Shown here piece after piece: positions 7,199-15,665 of a DNA stretch of 64,000 bases. The position numbers were made by a program, and so were the translations under genes. Location: positions 1-64,000 of the forward strand of contig JAZNJA010000055.1 in NCBI GenBank assembly GCA_045577755.1. Reading direction: 5' to 3'. This DNA comes from CAMEON01 sp045577755. GTDB lineage: Bacteria; Bacillota; Clostridia; Oscillospirales; CAG-272. The first letter of the stretch is position 1. Each line of letters begins with the position of its first letter. Below the pieces are notes generated by a model. The model was not told the origin of the DNA. It saw nothing but the letters and a program-made list of their open reading frames with translations, and did no database searches.

Positions 7199-8323
7199 TC
7201 AGACCAGCAGGTTCTGCTCGGTCTTGGTGTCGAAGAAGTGCATGACCTTGCCCTCGAAGGTGACGTAGATGGTGGCGCCGTAGACCATGCCGTGGCGCGC
7301 GTCGTCATCCAGGGTGACGGTGGGGATGCGGACGATGAGACGGTCGCCGCTCTCGGTCTCCACGTGGAGGTGGAGCTCACTGCCCATCATCTCGTTGACC
7401 TTGATGGTGCAGGGGATGGCTGCGGGGTCGCCCGCGGTGGACATCTTGAAGTGCTCGGGACGGACACCCAGGATGATCTCACCGGCGCCCACCTTCTTGT
7501 CAGCAAGCATGGCGGCCTTCTTACCGCTGACCTCGATCTTGGCGCCGTAGGGAGTGACGTAGTACTTCCCGCCCTCGCAGACGAGGCTCGTCTTGAAGGT
7601 ATTCATCTTGGGCGCGCCGATGAACTCGGCCACGAAGAGGTTCAGGGGCATATCGAAGACCTCGGTGGGGGTGCCGACCTGCTGGATGAAGCCGTCCTTC
7701 ATGATGACGATGCGATCGCCCAGGGTCATAGCCTCGGTCTGGTCGTGGGTGACGTAGATGAAGGTGGTGTCGATCTTCTGGCGGAGCAGAATGATCTCGG
7801 CTCTCATCTGGTTGCGGAGCTTGGCGTCCAGGTTGGACAGAGGCTCGTCCATGAGGAAGACCTTACTGTCGCGGACCATGGCGCGGCCGATGGCCGCGCG
7901 CTGTCTCTGACCGCCCGACAGAGCGCGGGGCTTACGGGTCAGATACTCGGTGATGCCCAGGATCTCAGCGGCCTGGGTGACCTTCTCGTAGACGATCTCC
8001 TGGGGGACCTTCTTGAGGCGCAGGCTGAAGGCCATGTTCTCAAAGACGGTCAGGTGGGGGTAGAGGGCGTAGTTCTGGAAGACCATGGCGATGTCGCGGT
8101 CACGGGGCTGGAGGTCGTTGACCACCACGCCGTCGATCTCCACGGTACCCGCCGAGATATCCTCCAAGCCCGCGATCATACGCAGGGTGGTGGACTTACC
8201 GCAGCCCGAGGGGCCGACGAATACGATGAATTCCTTATCGGCAATATCCAGGTTGAAGTCCTGCACGGCGACGGTGTCCTTGCCGTAGATCTTCTTGACG
8301 TTGGTTAATTTTACAGTTGCCAT
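7199..8323 (-). CDS. Sugar ABC transporter ATPase, MalK/MsmX/UgpC type
   Basis: 374 residues. Walker A GPSGCGKST at 37-45, Q-loop VFQNYALYPH near 81, signature LSGGQRQR at 135-142, Walker B VFLMDEP at 155-161, and the C-terminal OB-type regulatory domain of CUT1 sugar importers (GVRPEHF near 285). It powers the two permeases directly upstream (24 bp gap) and sits on the cytoplasmic face of the membrane. In Bacillota such ATPases often serve several sugar importers. Substrate is taken from context: maltodextrin from pullulanase and amylase. Strong GGAGG ribosome site. Confidence 0.93.
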   Translation of the reverse strand: MATVKLTNVKKIYGKDTVAVQDFNLDIADKEFIVFVGPSGCGKSTTLRMIAGLEDISAGTVEIDGVVVNDLQPRDRDIAMVFQNYALYPHLTVFENMAFSLRLKKVPQEIVYEKVTQAAEILGITEYLTRKPRALSGGQRQRAAIGRAMVRDSKVFLMDEPLSNLDAKLRNQMRAEIILLRQKIDTTFIYVTHDQTEAMTLGDRIVIMKDGFIQQVGTPTEVFDMPLNLFVAEFIGAPKMNTFKTSLVCEGGKYYVTPYGAKIEVSGKKAAMLADKKVGAGEIILGVRPEHFKMSTAGDPAAIPCTIKVNEMMGSELHLHVETESGDRLIVRIPTVTLDDDARHGMVYGATIYVTFEGKVMHFFDTKTEQNLLV

Positions 8324-8347
8324 TATGTGTTTCCTCCAATGATTCTC

Positions 8348-9232
8348 TTAGCCCTTGACGGCGCCGCCGGTGACGCCCTCGACGTAGTACTTCTGCAGAA
8401 GCAGGAAGACGGTGACCACGGGGATGGCCACGATGACGCCCGCGGCGCAGAACATGGTGTAGTGGGTATTCAGGTTGGTTCTGGAGAGCCACTCGAACAT
8501 ACCGACGGCCACGTTCATACCGTCGCTGGTCTGGTGGGCGATGTAGTTGGCCATCATGAAGTCACCCCAGGGAGCCATGAAGCCCATGAGCACGGTGTAG
8601 ATGATGATGGGCTTGGACAGGGGCATGATGACCTTGTAGAACACCTGCCAACGGGTGGCGCCGTCCACGCGGGCAGCCTCGTCCAACGACTTGGGGATGG
8701 TGTCAAAGAAGCCCTTGGACACGTAATAGCCCATACCGCTGCTGGCGCAGTAGACGATGATGAGGCCCACGGGAGCCATCTCGTTGGTCAGTCCCAGCTC
8801 GGAGAACACCTTGTAGATCAGAATCAGGGTGAGGAAGCCGGGGAACATACCCAGAATCAGCATAAAGTTCATGAGTCCCTTTCTGCCCTTGAAGCGGAGG
8901 CGGGACAGAACGTAGGACATGGAGAGGATGAAGACGGTCTGCAGCACGGCGGTGGCGATGCCCATGATGGCGGTGTTGCCGAACCACTTGAGGAAGTCGG
9001 TCTCCTTGAAGAGGCGGATGTAGTTATCGAGGCCGAACTCCTTGGGGAAAAGGTAGGGGACCTGCTGGGTGGTCTCCACGCGGAAGGACTCCAGCACGAT
9101 GCCGAAGAAGGGGAAGAGCCAGATGCAGGTGATGAGGATCAGAATGATGTAGATGACCGTATTGGACAGACGGCGGCTGGCGCGGGCGCCGAGACCGGTC
9201 TTGTGAATGGTCTTGTCATTGGTCTTTTTCAT
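8348..9232 (-). CDS. malG: Maltodextrin ABC transporter permease, MalG type
   Basis: 294 residues with six predicted membrane segments and the EAA loop DEAARVDGATRWQVFYKV that docks on the ATPase. It is the second permease of a CUT1 importer. Its ATG shares one base with the malF stop codon (TAATG), and its AGGAGG lies inside malF, so the two are translated together. The assignment to maltodextrin comes from the neighbouring starch enzymes; the family itself handles many oligosaccharides. Confidence 0.9.
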   Translation of the reverse strand: MKKTNDKTIHKTGLGARASRRLSNTVIYIILILITCIWLFPFFGIVLESFRVETTQQVPYLFPKEFGLDNYIRLFKETDFLKWFGNTAIMGIATAVLQTVFILSMSYVLSRLRFKGRKGLMNFMLILGMFPGFLTLILIYKVFSELGLTNEMAPVGLIIVYCASSGMGYYVSKGFFDTIPKSLDEAARVDGATRWQVFYKVIMPLSKPIIIYTVLMGFMAPWGDFMMANYIAHQTSDGMNVAVGMFEWLSRTNLNTHYTMFCAAGVIVAIPVVTVFLLLQKYYVEGVTGGAVKG

Positions 9233-10836
9233 TACTTGTAATCCTCCTCGTTCTTAGTAGAAGGAATGACGTTGTACACGATGAGGGACAGGACCGCCAC
9301 CACGAGGAACACGCAGATACCGATGATGGAGGCATCATAGTAGCGGGTATCCGCCGAGCCCAGGGTCATCTTGTACAGCCAGGTGATGAGCAGGTCGGTA
9401 TGTCCCACCGAGACGCCGCCCGCCGTACCGATGTCGGTATTGATGGGGTTACCCGTACCGCCCGTCAACAGATAAATGACGTTGAAGTTATTCAGGTTGT
9501 TGACAAAGCTGGTCAGCAGATAGGGGCCCGTGACGAAGAGCATATAGGGCAGGGTGATCTTGGTGTACTGCTGGAAGGTGTTGGCACCGTCGATACGGGA
9601 GGACTCGTAGAGATCCGAGGGGATGTTCATGAGAATACCCGTAGCCATCAGCATGATGTAGGGGATACCGATCCAGATGTTGATGACGATGAGCAGCACC
9701 TTGGCCACGTCGGGGGAATCCCACAGGGAGGTGAAGTGGTTGACGTCCAGATACTGATCGATGAATGGGATCTGGCCCAGAATACGGCCGATGAGTCCCG
9801 AGGAATCGAAGAGCTTGGAGACGTACATGAGGGAGACGAACTGGGGGATGGCGATGGTCATGACCAGCACGGTTCTCCAGAACTTCTTGAGCCTGATGCC
9901 CTTCTTGTTGATCATGATGGCCACGAACATACCCAGGAAGTAGTTGGAGAAGGTGGCGAAGAAGGACCACATGAGGGTCCAGGACAAAATCTCACCGAAG
10001 GCCAGACCCAGGCCGCCCTTACCGAAGTCGAAGAGGGCGTTGAAATGCTCCAGACCCACCCAGGAGAAGAGGTTGGAGTAGCCGTCGTGGCGGGCGTCGT
10101 AGTTGGTGAAGGCCACCAGCACCATGTAGATGATGGGCAGGACGGTGAAGGCCAGGATGCCCACCAGAGGCAGGGACAGAAGGGTCTTGTGGAACTGATC
10201 GTCCAGAAGGGACTTCATGTCCTGCTTGCCGCTGCGGACCTTCTTGCCCTTGGCGGTGATGTCCATACAGATGCGGCACTGCTTGACCTGGAGACGCCAG
10301 GTGTAGATACAGCCGATTATGAAGATGATGGTCAGAAGGCCGTAGAGCATGACCTTGACCGAGTCGTCACCGGGGACCCAGACGTCGGTATCGTAGATGG
10401 GATCGTACTGGAAGCCGCCCTGGACCGTACCGACGGTCTCGCCGACCTTGAACCAGTTGCCCTTCCCCAGCCAGTAGAGGCCCGTACCCAGGGCATTGCC
10501 GCCGATGGGAATGAACATGAAGAAGACGAATACGATCTCGAACAGCAGAAACAGCATACCGCGCAAGAACTGTCCGTAGAAGAAATTACCGAAGCCGAAG
10601 ATGAAGAAGGAGATCTTCACCGCCCAGTTACCCTTGATGAAGGTATAGCCGATGTCCTTGAACTCGTTTACAACCGCCAGACCGCAGTTCTTGAAGAACG
10701 TGAGGATGCCGCGGCCAAGCTTCGCGAACCACAGGGGAATGGCGCAGAAGAACAGCTTCAGGTTGTAGAGAAACGCTTGGAATTTGTTGAGCTTTAGGTA
10801 CTCAAGCGGGCTGAGTCTTTTCATAGTCTGATACAA
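9232..10836 (-). CDS. malF: Maltodextrin ABC transporter permease, MalF type, with long N-terminal extension
   Basis: 534 residues, against about 290-310 for most Gram-positive CUT1 permeases. The C-terminal ~300 residues form the normal six-helix permease with EAA loop YESSRIDGANTFQQYTKI. The first ~210 residues are extra, with hydrophobic segments (for example SFFIFGFGNFFYG and MLFLLFEIVFVFFMF) and a loop rich in Gly/Asp, similar in spirit to the enlarged N-part of enterobacterial MalF. Start uncertain: TTG at 10836 with AAAGGAG 15 bases upstream, or ATG at 10824. It follows the binding protein gene after a 144-bp gap that contains a stem-loop. Confidence 0.88.
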   Translation of the reverse strand: MYQTMKRLSPLEYLKLNKFQAFLYNLKLFFCAIPLWFAKLGRGILTFFKNCGLAVVNEFKDIGYTFIKGNWAVKISFFIFGFGNFFYGQFLRGMLFLLFEIVFVFFMFIPIGGNALGTGLYWLGKGNWFKVGETVGTVQGGFQYDPIYDTDVWVPGDDSVKVMLYGLLTIIFIIGCIYTWRLQVKQCRICMDITAKGKKVRSGKQDMKSLLDDQFHKTLLSLPLVGILAFTVLPIIYMVLVAFTNYDARHDGYSNLFSWVGLEHFNALFDFGKGGLGLAFGEILSWTLMWSFFATFSNYFLGMFVAIMINKKGIRLKKFWRTVLVMTIAIPQFVSLMYVSKLFDSSGLIGRILGQIPFIDQYLDVNHFTSLWDSPDVAKVLLIVINIWIGIPYIMLMATGILMNIPSDLYESSRIDGANTFQQYTKITLPYMLFVTGPYLLTSFVNNLNNFNVIYLLTGGTGNPINTDIGTAGGVSVGHTDLLITWLYKMTLGSADTRYYDASIIGICVFLVVAVLSLIVYNVIPSTKNEEDYK

Positions 10837-10937
10837 CCGCGTTTATGCGAACTCCTTTGTAGAATAAAAGGGCACCGTACACCGATATACAAGACACCTT
10901 TGGTCTATGCATACAGGCTACAATGCCCTTTATGCGT

Positions 10938-10964
10938 GAGACGGGGAGGGGGACTCCCCATCTC
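10938..10964 (-). terminator. Intercistronic stem-loop between binding protein and malF
   Basis: Arms 10938-10947 and 10955-10964 (10 bp, one G-U) around a 7-base loop, without a U-run. It lies 16 bp after the binding-protein stop codon. Such partial terminators or RNA stabilisers usually keep binding-protein mRNA above permease mRNA. Confidence 0.6.
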
Positions 10965-10980
10965 GTTTGGTTGTGGTAAA

Positions 10981-12546
10981 TTACTCGGTCACGGGGATCA
11001 GGGTAACGGTACCGCCCTGGGCGCCGTCCCAAACCAGCTGAACCTTGTACTTGCCGTCAGCCTCAACGACGATGTTAGCGCCGTTGAACTCAACGCCGAA
11101 GTTCACGTCCCAGGAAGCGCCCTGGCGAACCTTGAACTCCTGGCCGGCCTTCAGCTCCAGAACCTCGGAGGTGTAGGTGCCTGCGGGCTCCTCGGTCATG
11201 GGGAAGTCGGTATCCCAGTTGGTGTCGCAGATGTTACCGATCACGCCCCAAGCGTTCTTCTGCTCGTCGGTCATCTGGAACAGACCGTCGATGGTGGTCT
11301 TGTACTCATCCAGAGCGGTCTGGAGGTCAGCGTCGGAGGTAGCGGCCTTAGCGTCAGCGCCCAGGACCTTGGCGATATCCCACCAAGAACCGTGGATCTG
11401 ACCCTGAGGAACACCGAACTCACCCTGCTTAGCCAGAGCAGCCAGAGAGGGGTTAGCCTGGACAGCCTCGGAAGCCTGAGCAGCCTTGTTGGAGGGACCC
11501 CACTGGAACTGCTCGTATCTCTCCAGCTGGCACTCCTCGCCGGTCAGGTACTGAGCCAGCAGAGAGAGGACAGCGGCCTTCTTAGCGTCGGTCTGGGGCT
11601 TGACACCCATCAGCTTGTTACCGGTGTAGGAGCCCAGGTGGTAGGACTTGCCATCCACCTCGAAGGAGGGCAGGTCGGTTGCGCCGAAGTTCGCGCCGAA
11701 GTGCTCCTCGGCGGCCTCAGCGTTCCAGATACCGGTGATGATGACACCGGCGTCGGTGAAGATATCAGCGTTGCTGTCGTAGCAGGAGGACTGAGCCAGC
11801 TTCTGCATACCCTTCATAGCAGCCAGACCCTCAGCGGAGTTGAAGGTGTCATCCACGGAGGTGAAGTTACCCTCGGTGTCCATGGACCAGTTGGAGTGGC
11901 AGCCGGTAGCGAAGAAGAAGGAAGCGGTGTACCAAGCGTTCTCCAGAGCGTAGCGGAACTTCAGGTTGTTGGCCTCGCAAGCGGCGATGAGCTTCTCCAT
12001 GGACTCAGCATCCTCGGCGGAGATGATGCTGGTGTTGTAGTACATGTAGTAGCCGTTGTCGGAGGTCATGGGGTAAGCGTACAGGGTACCGGCAACGGAA
12101 GCGGCGGCAACGGAGCCGGCGTCGTTGTTGCTCTTGATGGTCTCAGCGGCCATCTTACCGGGAGCGGCCAGAGCGGCGGCCTGGACAAGGCGAGCCAGCT
12201 GGTCCTGAGCGAAGCAGTAGATGTCGGGAGCGGTAGCCACGTCAGCGACAACCAGGGAACCGGCGTCAGCCTCGGTAACACCCTCGATCTTGGCGTTGAT
12301 GACGATGCCGGGGTTGGCAGCCATGAAAGCCTCGATCTGCTTCTGGGTCAGGGCAGCGACGCCCTCCTTCTCGGACACCCACATGGTGATGTCGTAGGTG
12401 CCTGCAAGCTCAGCGCTGGCGTTGCCATTGTTATTGGAGCCTGCGGTGGTCTCCTCATTACCGGCATTGTAAGTGGTGCAGGATGCGAAGCAAGCAACCA
12501 GCATCAGAGCGGCCAGCACGAGGGACAGAATCTTACTCATCTTCAT
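10981..12546 (-). CDS. Maltodextrin-binding lipoprotein (MalE-like) with C-terminal SusE/SusF-like domain
   Basis: 521 residues from the ATG at 12546, chosen because GGAGG lies 11 bases upstream; an in-frame ATG 18 bases earlier would overlap that site. Signal peptide ends at lipobox FASC (Cys about residue 17), then an Asn/Gly/Thr linker. Residues ~45-410 are a type 1 solute-binding domain (ITMWVSEKEG, APDIYCFAQDQLARL, YAYPMTSDNGYYMYYN). After ~425 comes an extra beta domain (WGVIGNICDTNW, FKVRQGASWDVNFGV, DGKYKVQLVWD) that resembles the starch-binding modules of SusE/SusF and some amylases. Anchored on the outer membrane face, it feeds malFG. Own consensus promoter at 12601-12629. Confidence 0.88.
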   Translation of the reverse strand: MKMSKILSLVLAALMLVACFASCTTYNAGNEETTAGSNNNGNASAELAGTYDITMWVSEKEGVAALTQKQIEAFMAANPGIVINAKIEGVTEADAGSLVVADVATAPDIYCFAQDQLARLVQAAALAAPGKMAAETIKSNNDAGSVAAASVAGTLYAYPMTSDNGYYMYYNTSIISAEDAESMEKLIAACEANNLKFRYALENAWYTASFFFATGCHSNWSMDTEGNFTSVDDTFNSAEGLAAMKGMQKLAQSSCYDSNADIFTDAGVIITGIWNAEAAEEHFGANFGATDLPSFEVDGKSYHLGSYTGNKLMGVKPQTDAKKAAVLSLLAQYLTGEECQLERYEQFQWGPSNKAAQASEAVQANPSLAALAKQGEFGVPQGQIHGSWWDIAKVLGADAKAATSDADLQTALDEYKTTIDGLFQMTDEQKNAWGVIGNICDTNWDTDFPMTEEPAGTYTSEVLELKAGQEFKVRQGASWDVNFGVEFNGANIVVEADGKYKVQLVWDGAQGGTVTLIPVTE

Positions 12547-12577
12547 AACAAGTAAATCCTCCATTGTTTTTAATTTT

Positions 12578-12592
12578 TACGCCTGAGGCGTA
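12578..12592 (-). promoter_or_regulatory. Palindromic operator candidate at the start of the binding-protein transcript
   Basis: TACGCC-TGA-GGCGTA, 6-bp arms around three bases, starting about nine bases downstream of the -10 box. Placement overlapping the transcription start is that of a repressor site (LacI or GntR type); a small 5' hairpin is the alternative. Confidence 0.45.
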
Positions 12593-12600
12593 TTCAACTT

Positions 12601-12629
12601 ATTATATCATTTTCTTTTTGTTTTGTCAA
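12601..12629 (-). promoter_or_regulatory. Consensus promoter of the binding-protein/ABC genes
   Basis: Minus strand TTGACA (12624-12629), 17-base A-rich spacer, TATAAT (12601-12606): a perfect match to the vegetative sigma consensus, so these genes can be transcribed apart from the upstream hydrolase genes. Confidence 0.9.
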
Positions 12630-12716
12630 CAAAAAAATGAACCTTTGGTTGATTTTCAGCGTTGTGGACAATTTCCAGCCTAATTGGACATAAATTCCCG
12701 ATTCCATGCACAAAAT

Positions 12717-14330
12717 TCAGCCGAGGATCACGCTGGTCTGGGGGCCTACGGTCAGAATGCTCCCCTCCAGGGTGGCGTTTCCGACACCGATGGCATCCAA
12801 AATCTCGGAGGGGATAAAGCCATCGTTCCCCGTCAGAGCGGACAGATCCAGCGTCAGCTCCTCCATGGAGGTGTTGTGGATCAGAAGCAAGGTGTCGTCG
12901 TCATGGCGGATGACGAAGCCGCCGAGGTTCTTCTCAACGTTGACGGCGGTATAGTCCCCGCGGGCGATGGCGGGATACTTATGACGGACCGAAAGGAGCT
13001 TACAATAGTAATTGTAGAGGCTTGCCCCGTCGGCCATCTGGGTGGCGGCGGTGGTGGGGATCTGCTTGTCGGCGGGATAGGTGGAGCCTACGGGGTCGCG
13101 GATGAGGTCGTCATCCCCCCAGAGCATGGCCAGGCGGCGGTTGGCATCGGTATTCTCACCGCCGCGGGAGCCCCGCATACCCAGCTCCTCGCCGTAGTAG
13201 ATCACGGGGGATCCGGGGGAGAGGAGGTAGAGGTTGGCCGCCATGCGCATATGGTTCTCGGTGATGAAGGCACCCGCGATGCGGTCCATGTCGTGGTTGG
13301 ACAGGAAGGACATCATCATGCCGTCGGGATTTTTCGCCAGCACCTTGTCCTGATAGGAAGTGATGTAGCCCGTGTACTTGGAGATGGACTGTCCCTTGGC
13401 GGCGTTGGCCACCACGCCCTCGGCCTGGGCCATGGTGAAGTTGAAGCAGTTGAGGGCGGGGAAATACTCCAGCACCTCGCTGTCCCCCGACCAGCACTCG
13501 CCCACGCAGTAGATATCGGGCTTGATCGCACGCAGCTCGGTCATGTACCACTCCCAGAAGTCCACCGAGCGGGCGGTGTCCCCGAAGTAGATGTACTTCA
13601 CCGCGTCGAAGCGGAAGCCGTCCACACCCAGGTCCAGGTAGTGCTTGGCCACGTCCAGAGAGGCCTTACGCACCGCGGGATTGTCGAAGTTCAGCTCGGG
13701 CATCCCCCCCGAGAAATTGCACTCGTACCAGCAGTCCACTCCTGCGATCTTCTGGTAGGTCACGCCGTTCACCTTCTCGGCGGTGGTGGCGCAGGAGTAG
13801 AAATCGTAGTAGGGGTCGGACGTATTGCCGCCCACGCGGGCCTCCTTGAACTTAAGGAACCACTCGTGCTGATTGGATGTGTGGTTGATGGCCAGGTCCA
13901 GGATGACCTTGACGTTGCGCTCGTGGCAGAGAGTAATGAGCTCTTTCAGATCCTCCTCGGTGCCGAACCGCCAATCGATGGCGTAGTAGTCCTTGGCGTC
14001 GTACTTGTGGTAGGAGGGGGAGGTGAAGATGGGGGAGAGCCAGATGCCCTGGACGCCCAAGCTCTTACCCGAGTGAATGTTGCCGTCGTTGAGGTAATCC
14101 AGGCGGTTGATGATGCCCCGCAGGTCTCCGATGCCGTCGCCGTTGGAGTCCGAGAAGGATCCCACGAAGATCTGGTAGAAGGTGCGGAAGTTGTCGTCGA
14201 TGGGATCGACCTCAGCCTCGGGCCCGGAGGGCTGATCCTTCCCGCCGCCGCAGGCGGTCATGGCCAGTGCCGAGAGAAGGACCGTAGCGGCCAGCAGAGC
14301 CGAGATCCACTTGATCTTGTTCTTTTGCAT
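12717..14330 (-). CDS. Secreted alpha-amylase family lipoprotein (GH13)
   Basis: 537 residues. Lipoprotein signal with Cys27 (LAMTAC). All four GH13 regions are present: DLAINH (145-150), GFRFDAVK with nucleophile Asp242, VGECW with acid/base Glu278, and FLSNHD with Asp347. A calcium-like loop DSNGDGIGDL at 61-70 is also visible. It would cut alpha-1,4 bonds of starch or longer maltodextrins at the cell surface. It starts 3 bp after the GH53 stop codon, with AAAGGAATG inside the GH53 gene, so it is coupled to it; the binding-protein gene follows after 170 bp. Confidence 0.92.
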   Translation of the reverse strand: MQKNKIKWISALLAATVLLSALAMTACGGGKDQPSGPEAEVDPIDDNFRTFYQIFVGSFSDSNGDGIGDLRGIINRLDYLNDGNIHSGKSLGVQGIWLSPIFTSPSYHKYDAKDYYAIDWRFGTEEDLKELITLCHERNVKVILDLAINHTSNQHEWFLKFKEARVGGNTSDPYYDFYSCATTAEKVNGVTYQKIAGVDCWYECNFSGGMPELNFDNPAVRKASLDVAKHYLDLGVDGFRFDAVKYIYFGDTARSVDFWEWYMTELRAIKPDIYCVGECWSGDSEVLEYFPALNCFNFTMAQAEGVVANAAKGQSISKYTGYITSYQDKVLAKNPDGMMMSFLSNHDMDRIAGAFITENHMRMAANLYLLSPGSPVIYYGEELGMRGSRGGENTDANRRLAMLWGDDDLIRDPVGSTYPADKQIPTTAATQMADGASLYNYYCKLLSVRHKYPAIARGDYTAVNVEKNLGGFVIRHDDDTLLLIHNTSMEELTLDLSALTGNDGFIPSEILDAIGVGNATLEGSILTVGPQTSVILG

Positions 14331-14333
14331 AAT

Positions 14334-15653
14334 TCATTCCTTTCCGTCGGGGGTGCTTCCCTCTTTCAGAAGTCCGAAGACCTTGAGAGCCTCGGTGGCC
14401 TTGCCGTTCTTGTCAAAGAAGGCTTGGTTGTCCACGGCGCAGCCGCCGTACCATTTCCCCGCGTCCTCGGGGTCGTAGGAGCCGGCATAGGAGGTGGCCC
14501 AGCCCGAGCCGTAGGTCTCCCACAGCGCCTCGTTGGCCTCGCGGCTGTCCCCTCCCACCGAGATCCAGGTGCCCTCCCAGTAGAAGACACCGATACAGTC
14601 GGTCATGGAGTTGACGGCGGTATCCACCAGGTCCCGCACGAAGTCGGCCTGACCCTGCTCCGAGATGGGGTAGCCATCCACCCCGCCGCCTACGCTGACG
14701 GTGTTTGAGTAGAAGTCGGTATCCGCCGTGGTATAGGCGTAGGAGGTCTCGGCCACCATGGTCTTTTTGCCGTAGGTGGCGGTGATATCGTTCAGTTGGG
14801 CAGTGAGGTTCTCCATCGTGCCGTGCCAGTAGGGGTAATAAGAGGAAGCGAAAACATCGTAGTCCACGCCGTATTTGTGGAGCTTTTCGCCATACTCGGC
14901 GTAGCGGCCCGCCGTCTCGGGATTGGTGAAATGGAGGACCACCTGCGCGCCGGGGCAGACCTGCCGCACGGCCTTGGAGCCCGCCGACATGAGTCGGGCG
15001 ATCTTCTCCCAGCCGTAGTCCGTGGTGCCGTACTCCCCGCACATAGCGCCGTTGGTCTCGTTGCCCACCTGCACCATGCCGATATCCACCCCCGCTTCCA
15101 TGAGGGCGATGAGGGAGTCCCTGGTGTATTGGTAGAGGGCTTCTTCTTTTTGGTCGATGTCCAGCCCCGCCCAGGCCTTGGGATCCATCTGCTTGGAGGG
15201 ATCCGCCCAGAAATCGGAGTAGTGGAAGTCGATCAGCAGCTTCATGCCGTGCTCTGTGGCGCGGCGGCCGATCTCGATGGCGTTCTCCAGGTCGCAGTTC
15301 CCGCCGCCGTAGCCCTTGCCCTGTCGGTCGAAGGGGTCGTTCCAGATGCGGACGCGGACGTAGTTGACCCCGTTCTCGGCGAGGATGGCGTAGACGTCCC
15401 GCTCGTTGCCGTCGTGGTCGGAGAAGCCCACCCCGCTCTGCTCCAGGGAGGGGACGCAGGAGGCATCCATGCCCAATATGAAGTCCTCGGGGAGGTTTTC
15501 TACCTTCTTTACAGAGAGGAAGTCCGAGGTCAGTTGGATATCCATTGGGTTTGGCCTCCAGTCCAGGTTGATGGGGCGGCGGCCACAGGACGAAAGTCCC
15601 GTAACCGCCAGGATCGCCGCCGCGCAGGCGGCCATTCGCTTGAGGTGTTTCAT
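14334..15653 (-). CDS. Arabinogalactan endo-beta-1,4-galactanase (GH53), lipoprotein
   Basis: 439 residues. Lipoprotein signal with Cys23 (LSSC). The GH53 barrel is complete: GMDASCVPSLEQSG at 61, VRVRIWNDP near 99-107, LLIDFHYSDFWADPSKQ at 139-155, acid/base Glu199 in VQVGNET, and nucleophile Glu302 in MVAETSY. The known reaction is cleavage of beta-1,4-galactan side chains of pectin. Its position between pullulanase (12 bp upstream) and amylase (3 bp downstream) in a starch operon is unusual; either the cell co-induces plant polysaccharide enzymes, or this member has another substrate. No strong ribosome site; translation is probably coupled to pulA. Confidence 0.9.
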   Translation of the reverse strand: MKHLKRMAACAAAILAVTGLSSCGRRPINLDWRPNPMDIQLTSDFLSVKKVENLPEDFILGMDASCVPSLEQSGVGFSDHDGNERDVYAILAENGVNYVRVRIWNDPFDRQGKGYGGGNCDLENAIEIGRRATEHGMKLLIDFHYSDFWADPSKQMDPKAWAGLDIDQKEEALYQYTRDSLIALMEAGVDIGMVQVGNETNGAMCGEYGTTDYGWEKIARLMSAGSKAVRQVCPGAQVVLHFTNPETAGRYAEYGEKLHKYGVDYDVFASSYYPYWHGTMENLTAQLNDITATYGKKTMVAETSYAYTTADTDFYSNTVSVGGGVDGYPISEQGQADFVRDLVDTAVNSMTDCIGVFYWEGTWISVGGDSREANEALWETYGSGWATSYAGSYDPEDAGKWYGGCAVDNQAFFDKNGKATEALKVFGLLKEGSTPDGKE

Positions 15654-15665
15654 GCGTGTAGCGCC

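Noticed and set aside
7199..8323. Glycerol-3-phosphate importer ATPase (ugpC)
   Set aside because: The family name is shared, but the operon holds starch enzymes and MalE/F/G-type proteins.
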